Below, piece after piece: positions 1-6,176 of a stretch of DNA of 8,825 nucleotides. Position 1 is the stretch's first letter, and each line of letters begins with the position of its first letter. Source of the DNA: an uncultured Bacteroidaceae bacterium (GTDB lineage: Bacteria; Bacteroidota; Bacteroidia; Bacteroidales; Bacteroidaceae); NCBI GenBank assembly GCA_904501945.1, contig CAJGCU010000091.1:1-8825 (forward strand). Reading direction: 5' to 3'. The translations under genes were made by a program, and so were the position numbers. The notes beneath the pieces were generated by a model, which saw only the letters and a list, made by a program, of their open reading frames with translations, was not told where the DNA came from and did no database searches.

Positions 1-1077
1 ATGTTCACAGGAGATGGAACAGAAGTTTGTGAAGGAACTGTATATCTTTGTTTCTACGACAATATTTACAAAGTTAACGTTGTCATGGACGTAATCCCAG
101 ACCGTGAAGCGCCAACAGAATTCATTGAGAAGGGACGTGAAGAACTTTATCTGCAAGGATTAGCCAATCACAACGACTGGAGCGTAGGCTACAACGTACA
201 GATTGACTACCAGCGTGCAACCGAACTGACTGAATGCGGTCGTGGTGATGATCTCGTTCTCTATGCTAAGTACCCAGACGGAACATGGACCAAGGAAACA
301 TCCACCACCGTTCCTTACGGCTTCTGGCTCACCAACGAAGGCAAGTTCTGCTGGTATGGCAACGAAGGCTACTCCTACTTCTTTGAAAATGTCAACGGCG
401 GACTCATCGGCAACTGGGGACACATACCAGGCGCAGACGACCCTGGCACCAGCTACCGCGGCGAGTTCTACTACGTCAATGAAGCTAACGGCTACTACTA
501 CACAGTTGACTATCTCATCGATTTCGTTTCCGAAGTAGTAGAAAATGCCGTTGTTGGCGAAGACAGCATCACCGTATTTGTCAGCGACGAGGGCTATGTC
601 ACTCCACTTGACGTGACCCCAGCCTTGACTGCTTTAGGCATTGAAGAAACAGAAATTCCAGAAGAAGCTCAATGGCTCGTTCCTTCTTTCGCAACACTTT
701 ATGCGCCAACCAACGACACAGGAGAAGGCTATGTATATGATGCAGAAGGAAAGACCTGCAACATGGATACAGAAGAAGCCGAAAATGCGGTTTACAAACT
801 CTACTATCATCCAGAAGAAGCTGGTTTCTATGGCGAAGCATGGAAAGAATTCACTGACGAAACACGATACAATGTAAGACAAGCACTCGCCTACAGCGGC
901 ATGTACTACATCTTCCACATCACCGTAGCCCCAGCAAGTGTTGCAGACAACATCGAAGAAGTCACAACATCTGTAAGCAACAACGACGGCAACATCTACA
1001 ACCTCAACGGTCAGAAAGTAGATAACAGCTATCGCGGCATTGTCATCAAAAACGGCAAAGTCATCCTCCAGAAGTAA
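1..1077 (+). CDS. C-terminal part of a secreted/surface repeat protein (5' end outside window)
   Basis: Only the last 358 residues are visible. The reading frame is open to position 1, so the ATG there is probably an internal Met and not the true start; it ends at TAA 1075-1077. The protein is rich in Tyr, Gly, Asp and Glu, has no membrane segment, and looks like a chain of extracellular beta domains. Two larger units can be made out, about residues 60-178 and 185-312. Each ends in an aromatic strand pair (GEFYYVNEANGYYYTVDYLI at 154-173; AYSGMYYIFHITV at 297-309), and a similar ending at 13-31 suggests a third unit further upstream. Segments such as DDLVLYAKYPDG and GFWLTNEGKFCWYG recall DUF4859-type Bacteroidetes proteins, a weak match from memory. 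The last 28 residues (331-358) resemble the short C-terminal tail common in Prevotella secreted proteins, so export is inferred. Its biological role is unknown. A strong terminator follows 20 bases downstream. Confidence 0.85.
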   Translation: MFTGDGTEVCEGTVYLCFYDNIYKVNVVMDVIPDREAPTEFIEKGREELYLQGLANHNDWSVGYNVQIDYQRATELTECGRGDDLVLYAKYPDGTWTKETSTTVPYGFWLTNEGKFCWYGNEGYSYFFENVNGGLIGNWGHIPGADDPGTSYRGEFYYVNEANGYYYTVDYLIDFVSEVVENAVVGEDSITVFVSDEGYVTPLDVTPALTALGIEETEIPEEAQWLVPSFATLYAPTNDTGEGYVYDAEGKTCNMDTEEAENAVYKLYYHPEEAGFYGEAWKEFTDETRYNVRQALAYSGMYYIFHITVAPASVADNIEEVTTSVSNNDGNIYNLNGQKVDNSYRGIVIKNGKVILQK

Positions 1078-1097
1078 AAACCTCATCCCTTGAAATT

Positions 1098-1146
1098 TCA
1101 ACATGAAAAGCCATGCCCATCATTTCGGCATGGCTTTTCATGTTGA
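1098..1146 (+). terminator. Strong hairpin terminator after the first gene
   Basis: A perfect 20-base-pair stem, 1098-1117 pairing with 1127-1146, encloses a 9-base loop (1118-1126). The inner stem is AAAAGCCATGCC / GGCATGGCTTTT, so the 3' arm supplies a short T run as in a Rho-independent terminator. It starts 20 bases after the stop codon of the first gene. The stem is longer than most terminators need and is symmetric, so it could also act on minus-strand transcripts, although no minus-strand gene ends here. Confidence 0.85.
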
Positions 1147-1203
1147 TACAGACCCTGCTTTCCAGTTTACCACCCCTTTAGAAGAAAAAATATCCAAATT
1201 TCA

Positions 1204-1224
1204 CTTTGCCATGTTCAGGCAAAG
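1204..1224. promoter_or_regulatory. Candidate operator: 7-7-7 inverted repeat over the ZIP promoter
   Basis: CTTTGCC (1204-1210) and GGCAAAG (1218-1224) are perfect inverted copies separated by 7 bases. The left arm contains the TTTG taken as the -33 element and the right arm lies in the spacer before the -7 element at 1228. A repressor dimer bound here would block RNA polymerase. The size (21 bp) and half-site (TTTGCC) are compatible with DtxR/MntR- or Fur-like metal regulators, and the gene downstream is a metal transporter. The dyad is seen; the regulator is inference. Confidence 0.5.
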
Positions 1225-1235
1225 ACGTATCTTTG
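1205..1235 (+). promoter_or_regulatory. Bacteroidetes-type promoter of the ZIP transporter gene
   Basis: TTTG at 1205-1208, a 19-base spacer, then TATCTTTG at 1228-1235. This is an exact fit to the Bacteroidetes primary sigma consensus (TTTG, 19-21 bases, TAnnTTTG). Transcription would start near 1242, giving a leader of roughly 28 bases before the ATG at 1270. The gene is therefore its own transcription unit, separated from the first gene by the terminator at 1098-1146. Confidence 0.75.
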
Positions 1236-1240
1236 TACAG

Positions 1241-1273
1241 ATGAAAATGACAAAACATAGAACAACAGCATGA
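1241..1273 (+). other. Possible 10-codon upstream ORF overlapping the ZIP start
   Basis: ATG at 1241 opens a reading frame encoding MKMTKHRTTA and stops at TGA 1271-1273. That stop overlaps the transporter start codon as ATGA (1270-1273), the geometry used for translational coupling. The ATG sits right at the predicted transcription start, so it may not be translated at all. It is too short to judge by composition; chance is a reasonable explanation. Confidence 0.15.
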
Positions 1274-2022
1274 CACAGGTTTGGCTCAGCGCAGCAGGAC
1301 TATGCGGCGCAACACTGATAGGAACAGCAATCGGATTTATAATCAAAGCTTTGCCACACAAATGGAATGACATTGTCATGGGCTTTTGTGCTGGCATCAT
1401 GTTGGCAGCATCAATATTGGGTCTTATACTTCCAGCCACCGAACAAGCTGGCAGCCAACAATGGTGGCTGATTGCTATAGGTGTGCTGTGCGGAGCCATG
1501 TTCCTCAATCTGCTCGACTTTGCAACACCTCACTTGCATCACCTCACAGGGCTTGAACCAGAGAAACACAATCACAATTCGTCCATCAACCGCATCATGC
1601 TTTTTGTCATGGCAATAGCCCTGCACAAGCTACCAGAAGGAATCGCGGCAGGAGTCGGTTTCAACGCCACAGATGTTACAGATGCCTGGACTGTCACGAT
1701 TGGCATATCCTTGCAAAATATTCCAGAAGGAATGGTAGTCATTTCTCCACTCTTGCTGGCAGGCGTGAGCAAAATGCGCACTTTTATGATTTCTTTGGCA
1801 ATAGCACTTATCGAAATTGTCGGAGTATGGTTCGGGTATGCTGTTGGCAGTCTTTCCGCAGTATTCCTTCCCTCCATGCTGGCATTTGCAGGAGGTTCCA
1901 TGCTATATGTAGTGAGTGACGAAATGATACCCGAAACCCATGCACATGGCTATCAGAAGCAAGCCACCTACGCACTACTTATAGGTTTCCTTACACTCAT
2001 GTTCATTGAGGGACAAATCTGA
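1270..2022 (+). CDS. ZIP family divalent metal transporter (zinc/iron permease)
   Basis: A 250-residue inner-membrane protein, the usual length for bacterial ZIP carriers such as ZupT, expected to move Zn2+ or another divalent metal into the cytoplasm. About eight hydrophobic segments are visible. The family signatures are ALHKLPEGIAAG (TM4; H119, P122, E123, G124) and LQNIPEGM (TM5; Q149, N150, E153), with E182 in TM6. By comparison with BbZIP, H119, E123, Q149 and E153 form the main transport site. The second-site Asn is replaced by Lys120. A His-containing loop between TM3 and TM4 (H88, H90, H91, H100, H102) may capture metal, and the C-terminal part carries SDEMIPETHAHG (216-227). The start at 1270 is the first possible in frame, because TAG at 1258-1260 closes the frame upstream; no clear Shine-Dalgarno is present. 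It has its own promoter with an overlapping dyad, suggesting metal-dependent control. The exact metal and the subfamily (ZupT or GufA) cannot be fixed from sequence. Confidence 0.93.
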   Translation: MTQVWLSAAGLCGATLIGTAIGFIIKALPHKWNDIVMGFCAGIMLAASILGLILPATEQAGSQQWWLIAIGVLCGAMFLNLLDFATPHLHHLTGLEPEKHNHNSSINRIMLFVMAIALHKLPEGIAAGVGFNATDVTDAWTVTIGISLQNIPEGMVVISPLLLAGVSKMRTFMISLAIALIEIVGVWFGYAVGSLSAVFLPSMLAFAGGSMLYVVSDEMIPETHAHGYQKQATYALLIGFLTLMFIEGQI

Positions 2023-2052
2023 GAAAATAACTTTTGGGCAGAATCACTCCAG

Positions 2053-4317
2053 TCATTCCCTATTCATATCAGCAATGACCAGTTTGATTTCTGCATACGA
2101 ATAGTCATTAGGCAGCAAATTTTTCACCTCACTCAATGAATAAGCCCGATCAAAAGATTTGACAATTCCCCGAATGATTTTCTGATGCTGCACATTCACC
2201 ACCTCGTCCACTTTCAGATCTCCTTGTTCAACAAAATAGGCAAGGTGATTTTCTACTGTACCCACCGTAAGGGAACGCTCTACTGCAATCTCCTTGATGT
2301 TTTTCCCCTCCCGAAACATCTTAAAAGTCAAACTCTTCGTATCCACTTTTTCCTTCTTCGGCTTTTCCACTTTCTCTTTCTTCGTTTTCACCTTTTCATC
2401 CTCCACCTTTACCTCGTCAAGCGCTGCTTTTGCCTTAGCCACAAGAAAATCACGAATAGAAAAACCTTCATCTTTCAGCCGTGAGAAAACACCTGTCTTG
2501 AGCTTAAAGGAAAGCACAAAGGCATCAAGTGCATTATTGTATTGTGTATGCACCTGTTTATTGTTGATAACCAGTTTAGTACGAAAAATCACCGAATCGA
2601 ATAATTCATGCAATTTCGTATCAAAATACCCCATTGCCGCCTTCAGCCGCTCTTGCAACTTCTCATCACGGGCAAATGATGACCCACTCTGCTGCATCAG
2701 CATCGCATATTGCCGCTGAAATCTCTGCGATACCTCCAAAATCTCAGTATCAACCTTTGGCAATACCTCTTGCAATGCCGACAACAACGTCTGTGCCGAA
2801 GCATACAGATGTTCATTCACCACCCTCAGCAAGTGCTCTGTATCCTTTTTGAGTATCTGAAAATCAAACATTTCATTCAACAATGAAAAGTAGTATTCAT
2901 ACATCATCTGTGGTAGTTTACCCTCTGTATGTTGTGCCGCCAGCAGTTCCCTGTCAATATAAGCATTCACCGATGCATCAGTGATGACAGAACCCAATGA
3001 CAAAGGACGGGCCAGCACCATACCCTCCAGCGTGCGGCATCGGCTCAATGCCACATAGACCTGTCCATGTGTAAACGAATCTGCGATGTCCAGAACAGCA
3101 TGGTCAAACGTCAAGCCCTGGCTCTTATGCACCGTTATCGCCCATGCCAACCGAAGAGGATACTGCCTGAACGTACCATCCACCTCCTCCCGAATCTCTT
3201 TCGTCTCATTATCAATCACATACTTTGTATTCTCCCATGTCAACTGAGGTACATATATCGTTCTATTGTCTTCTTTGCAATGCACCACAATCAATCGTTC
3301 GTCAGCATCGTCATCCCACGTAAACCCTTTCACCACACCAATCTTTCCGTTGTAATATTCCTTACCCGGATTAGGGTCATTCTTGATGAACATCACTTGT
3401 GCCCCTTCCTTCACCACCAGACACTCATCAGCTGGATAACTGCTTTCGGGAAAGTTTCGGCGTATCTCTGCCATAAACGTCATTTCTTTCGACGACAATG
3501 CAGCCAGCTGCTGTTCATTATATGTCTGCGCCATGCGGTTGTGCGTTGTCAGACGTATCCAGTCCTCATCCTCCGAAGGTACAAAGCCCTGTACATGCCT
3601 TGCATTCAACGTCTGCAAAACCAATGCATCAGCCCGATTCGCACGTATCTTTCCCAATATGTCTATGAATGTAGCATCTTGCTGCCTGTAAATATGCTTC
3701 AGTTCAATCGTCACATACTGAATCTGCTGCAGAGCCTTGCTGCCAAAGAAATACGGCGTTTCATAATAGGGGGACAGCAACGCCCATTCACGCTCCTGAG
3801 CCACAGGTGCCAATTGCTGCAAATCGCCAATCAATAGCAACTGCACTCCTCCAAACGGTTTGTTTCGATCCCTGTACTTTCGCAATTCCTGATCCACAGC
3901 ATCCAGCACGTCACACCGCACCATCGAAATCTCGTCTATCACCAGCAAATCCAGTGTTCTGATAAGATTCTTCTTTTCCTTACTCACCCGATAGTACGTC
4001 TTTTTATCTCCCTGAACCATCCCCGGCACCATCGGGCCAAACGAGAGTTGAAAGAAAGAATGAATCGTTTGACCTTGGGCATTGATGGCTGCCACACCCG
4101 TTGGAGCCAATACCACCATACGTTTCGGAGTACGCTCCCTCAGCGTCCGCAAAAATGTTGTTTTTCCCGTTCCTGCCTTTCCTGTCAAAAAGACCGACAC
4201 GTTTGTGTTAGTCACAAACTGCCATGCCACATTCATCTCATGGTTATGCACCTCCCGACCTTCTGATGCCTGCGTTGAAAAGACATCTTCCATCCATGTC
4301 ATATCAAAATAATCCAT
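2053..4317 (-). CDS. PIF1/RecD-like SF1B DNA helicase with C-terminal HTH domain
   Basis: 754 residues, cytoplasmic. The N-terminal half is a superfamily 1B helicase: Walker A GKAGTGKTT (46-54), motif Ia APTGVAA (71-77), Walker B LLVIDEISMV (124-133; D128, E129), motif III LIGDLQQLAPV (162-172), a KHIYRQ motif (207-212), motif V AITVHKSQGLTFD (393-405) and motif VI YVALSRCRTLEGM (421-433). All ATPase residues are intact, so ATP-driven 5'-3' DNA unwinding is expected. Next come a helical region (about 470-632), a Lys/Glu-rich linker (636-658) and a helix-turn-helix domain (662-706; LTFKMFREGKNIKEIA...) resembling the HTH_40 domain found at helicase C-termini. I chose the ATG at 4317 over the in-frame ATG at 4401: it is preceded by a purine-rich AAGGGAAAG, the family starts near here, and a likely promoter (4339-4373) lies inside the longer version. 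It stands alone, convergent with the ZIP gene (30-base gap) and divergent from the beta-helix gene. Its in vivo role (replication fork or repair) is inferred from the family. Confidence 0.93.
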   Translation of the reverse strand: MDYFDMTWMEDVFSTQASEGREVHNHEMNVAWQFVTNTNVSVFLTGKAGTGKTTFLRTLRERTPKRMVVLAPTGVAAINAQGQTIHSFFQLSFGPMVPGMVQGDKKTYYRVSKEKKNLIRTLDLLVIDEISMVRCDVLDAVDQELRKYRDRNKPFGGVQLLLIGDLQQLAPVAQEREWALLSPYYETPYFFGSKALQQIQYVTIELKHIYRQQDATFIDILGKIRANRADALVLQTLNARHVQGFVPSEDEDWIRLTTHNRMAQTYNEQQLAALSSKEMTFMAEIRRNFPESSYPADECLVVKEGAQVMFIKNDPNPGKEYYNGKIGVVKGFTWDDDADERLIVVHCKEDNRTIYVPQLTWENTKYVIDNETKEIREEVDGTFRQYPLRLAWAITVHKSQGLTFDHAVLDIADSFTHGQVYVALSRCRTLEGMVLARPLSLGSVITDASVNAYIDRELLAAQHTEGKLPQMMYEYYFSLLNEMFDFQILKKDTEHLLRVVNEHLYASAQTLLSALQEVLPKVDTEILEVSQRFQRQYAMLMQQSGSSFARDEKLQERLKAAMGYFDTKLHELFDSVIFRTKLVINNKQVHTQYNNALDAFVLSFKLKTGVFSRLKDEGFSIRDFLVAKAKAALDEVKVEDEKVKTKKEKVEKPKKEKVDTKSLTFKMFREGKNIKEIAVERSLTVGTVENHLAYFVEQGDLKVDEVVNVQHQKIIRGIVKSFDRAYSLSEVKNLLPNDYSYAEIKLVIADMNRE

Positions 4318-4338
4318 TATTCTTTCCCTTTCATCTTG

Positions 4339-4373
4339 CAAAGTAACATAATATTTGTAAAAAAAACAACAAA
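4339..4373 (-). promoter_or_regulatory. Candidate promoter of the helicase gene
   Basis: Read on the minus strand, TTACTTTG (4346 down to 4339) resembles the Bacteroidetes -7 element TAnnTTTG with one mismatch. A TTG (4369-4367) lies 20 bases upstream, within TTTGTTG (4373-4367). Transcription would begin about 15 bases before the ATG at 4317. The match is imperfect, but position and spacing fit, and the site argues against the longer reading that starts at 4401. Confidence 0.45.
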
Positions 4374-4386
4374 CATTTAATCTTTC
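4354..4386 (+). promoter_or_regulatory. Candidate promoter of the beta-helix protein gene
   Basis: TTTG at 4354-4357, a 21-base spacer, then AATCTTTC at 4379-4386, a degenerate -7 element with two or more mismatches. Transcription would start near 4393, leaving a leader of about 39 bases before the ATG at 4432. It overlaps the opposite-facing helicase promoter, so the two could interfere or share a regulator. This is the best candidate in the gap but not a strong one. Confidence 0.3.
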
Positions 4387-4401
4387 AGCCTCCTTTTCCA
4401 T

Positions 4402-4431
4402 CTAAAGAGAGAGAACAACATCAACAACAAC
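4402..4431 (+). promoter_or_regulatory. Leader with purine run and AAC/ATC repeats before ATG 4432
   Basis: AAAGAGAGAG (4404-4413) is a plausible weak Shine-Dalgarno region, although further from the start than usual. It is followed by an unstructured stretch of repeated CAA/AAC triplets up to the start codon. Such A/C-rich leaders without structure are typical of Bacteroidetes genes with little dependence on a Shine-Dalgarno. It supports ATG 4432 as the start. Confidence 0.35.
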
Positions 4432-6030
4432 ATGAAGAAAAACATTTCCATCCTATGCGCATTAGCCCTCTGCTGCGCTTGTCATGCACAAGACATCAGC
4501 ATTCGCTACAACAACTCACAAGCGGAGGTCACTCCACAAAACCACGATAGCATCAGCGTTGTTGCCGATGGCGCACACATCAACATTCTAAGCCTCTACA
4601 ACGAGAAAACGCTCCATGTACATCTATCGGGAACAAGCAAAAATGGACAGCTCATTCTCAAAAGCAGTGCTCCCGTCAAGCTGACATGTGACCATCTCGA
4701 CCTGACCTGCCAAGAAGGAGCCCCCCTCTGGCTTAGGAATAAAAATGAAGTAGAAATCATAGTAGCAGAAGGAACAGAAAACACGCTTTCCATTGCAGCC
4801 TGCAACGACACCGCCAACCATAAATCTGCCGTTATCTGGGCTAAAGGCGATATCAAATTCTCTGGCGAAGGGATTCTCAACGTTCTTGCCACAGGAGACG
4901 GTTGCAAAGGTATACGCAGCAAAAAAAACATCACTATCGAAGATCTCAATATAAATGTCACCACCACAGGCAACAATTTGGGCGAGAAAGAGAATCCCTT
5001 CGGCGGAGGATTCCCAATGCACGGATTCGGTGCTCCAGATAAAGATAGACCACATGGCGATAGAGAAAGGCGTCATGAACGAAACGACAGCACGAGGCAC
5101 AGCCAATTCGGCGGTTTCGGAGGTGGATTCCCCATGGACGGCATGCAACAGTTCAACCCTGCTAATCTGTCAGAAGAAGAAAAAGCACGCATGGAAGAAA
5201 TGCGCAAGAACTTCGAAGAGATGATGCAGAACGGAGGCGCATTCCCTATGGGTGGATTCGGTAGTTTCGGCGGAGGATTCCCCGAAGGTGGAGGAGGCGG
5301 AATGCCCTTCATGAAGCGCAAATACAAAGGTACGACAAAAGGCATCAAGTCTGAGCAAAAAGTTATCATGAATAGCGGTACACTCACCGTCACCACTTCA
5401 TCACCCGGGGCAGAAGGAATAGAGGGAAAAGAAGGGGTAATCCTCAATGGCGGCAATATCACCGTAACAGCCACCGACGATGCCATCAATGCCAACGCAC
5501 GTATCGAGCTCAACGGTGCCCACGTCATGGCATGCAGCACCACCAACGATGCTATCGACGCCAATCTCGTTGACTTCTTCTCTGGTGAATTCGGAGGATT
5601 CTTCGGTGGCGGAAGCGAAAAGAACAGCGACCCAGCCATCATCATCACAGGCGGAACTGTCTACGCATGGAGCCAGCGAGGCATGCCCGAAGAAGGACTC
5701 GACTGCGATTTCTCACCCATCGAAATTTCAGGTGGGGAAGTCTTCTCCGTTGGAGCAGGCATGGGCGAAATGCCATCTGTGCCCACCCAAAAGACTGCCA
5801 CACAGCCCACAGCCCTGCTTATCGGCATCGACATCGCAGAAAACCAGCCCATACAGATATATGACCACAAAGGGACGCTCATCGACACCATCACCGTTCC
5901 GTTCTCCCTCAAGAGAAGTTCCAGCATCGTCACTCATCCCCAGTTCAAGCTCGGAGAGACCTATACAGTAAAGACCCAAAACTACACAAAAACCTTCACA
6001 CTCAACGAAAACTTCATCACCGTCAGATAG
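4432..6030 (+). CDS. Exported beta-helix 'carbohydrate-binding domain' protein (DUF4353-like) with GGFP-rich insert
   Basis: 532 residues. The N-terminus (MKKNISILCALALCCACHAQ) is a signal peptide, probably cut after A19 (CHA|QD). C17 could instead be lipidated, but the lipobox is poor. The mature protein shows repeating beta-strand turns of the type GTLTVTTSSPGAEGIEGKEG (316-335), GGNITVTATDDAINA (340-354), NGAHVMACSTTNDAIDA (361-377) and GGTVYAWSQRGMPEEGLDCD (407-426). These are characteristic of the DUF4353 family annotated as carbohydrate-binding domain-containing protein, and of a right-handed parallel beta-helix. The helix begins around residues 60-180, is interrupted by a low-complexity insert (190-294), and resumes to about 445. 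A small C-terminal beta domain follows (about 457-532). No catalytic motif is visible. It acts outside the cytoplasm; glycan binding is a family label and not demonstrated here. It lies upstream of a GH30 hydrolase on the same strand, but a terminator separates them. Confidence 0.85.
   Translation: MKKNISILCALALCCACHAQDISIRYNNSQAEVTPQNHDSISVVADGAHINILSLYNEKTLHVHLSGTSKNGQLILKSSAPVKLTCDHLDLTCQEGAPLWLRNKNEVEIIVAEGTENTLSIAACNDTANHKSAVIWAKGDIKFSGEGILNVLATGDGCKGIRSKKNITIEDLNINVTTTGNNLGEKENPFGGGFPMHGFGAPDKDRPHGDRERRHERNDSTRHSQFGGFGGGFPMDGMQQFNPANLSEEEKARMEEMRKNFEEMMQNGGAFPMGGFGSFGGGFPEGGGGGMPFMKRKYKGTTKGIKSEQKVIMNSGTLTVTTSSPGAEGIEGKEGVILNGGNITVTATDDAINANARIELNGAHVMACSTTNDAIDANLVDFFSGEFGGFFGGGSEKNSDPAIIITGGTVYAWSQRGMPEEGLDCDFSPIEISGGEVFSVGAGMGEMPSVPTQKTATQPTALLIGIDIAENQPIQIYDHKGTLIDTITVPFSLKRSSSIVTHPQFKLGETYTVKTQNYTKTFTLNENFITVR
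4999..5313 (+). repeat. Gly/Phe/Pro/Met low-complexity insert with repeated GGGFP motif
   Basis: Within the beta-helix protein, residues 190-294 carry four copies of a GG(G/A)FP(M/E) motif (191-196, 230-235, 268-273, 280-285). Two other segments alternate with them: a strongly charged His/Arg/Asp/Glu segment (203-223; H208, H215, H223) and a predicted amphipathic helix LSEEEKARMEEMRKNFEEMM (246-265). The DNA shows the repeats as variants of GGCGGAGGATTCCC. The insert separates turns of the beta-helix and is probably flexible and exposed. Similar Gly-rich inserts occur in this family, so it need not be recent. Confidence 0.65.
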
Positions 6031-6053
6031 TCCAATTTGCAAAATCTCTCATC

Positions 6054-6089
6054 AACACCGCCAGCAAACAAATGCCGACGGTGTTTTTT
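6054..6089 (+). terminator. Rho-independent terminator after the beta-helix gene
   Basis: AACACCG (6054-6060) pairs with CGGTGTT (6079-6085), with an 18-base loop that can form a few extra pairs. A run of six T (6084-6089) follows directly. It lies 24 bases after the stop codon and separates this gene from the GH30 gene. Confidence 0.7.
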
Positions 6090-6136
6090 CATATATGCCA
6101 TCATTACATTCTTTTTCTTTTTTCAACATTATTCAC

Positions 6137-6144
6137 TATCTTTG
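6137..6144 (+). promoter_or_regulatory. -7 promoter element of the GH30 gene
   Basis: TATCTTTG is an exact TAnnTTTG match, identical to the element before the ZIP gene, and lies 32 bases upstream of the ATG at 6177. No clean TTTG is found 19-21 bases upstream; that region is a T-rich tract (6110-6123) and the -33 part is weak. Confidence 0.6.
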
Positions 6145-6176
6145 CAGCATGTTCAACCCTTTAACTATCCTAAGAT

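Noticed and set aside
634..1104. 156-residue minus-strand frame opposite the first gene
   Set aside because: It is antisense to a clearly coding region, has odd Phe/Cys/Val composition, and crosses the terminator region without a promoter.
3067..3837. 256-residue plus-strand frame inside the helicase gene
   Set aside because: It lies opposite conserved helicase motifs and shows no recognisable domain; its His/Arg/Cys-rich content fits an antisense shadow.
4318..4401. Upstream extension of the helicase by 28 residues from an ATG at 4401
   Set aside because: The added residues look unlike the family, a likely promoter lies within the stretch, and a purine-rich ribosome site precedes the ATG at 4317.
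4432..4491. Lipoprotein signal (C17) in the beta-helix protein
   Set aside because: Residues before C17 (C-C-A) make a poor lipobox; cleavage after A19 fits better, although lipidation is not excluded.
5073..5648. 191-residue Pro-rich frame on the minus strand
   Set aside because: It is antisense to the Gly-codon-rich insert and beta-helix; the Pro runs mirror the Gly codons, and no start signal or family motif is seen.
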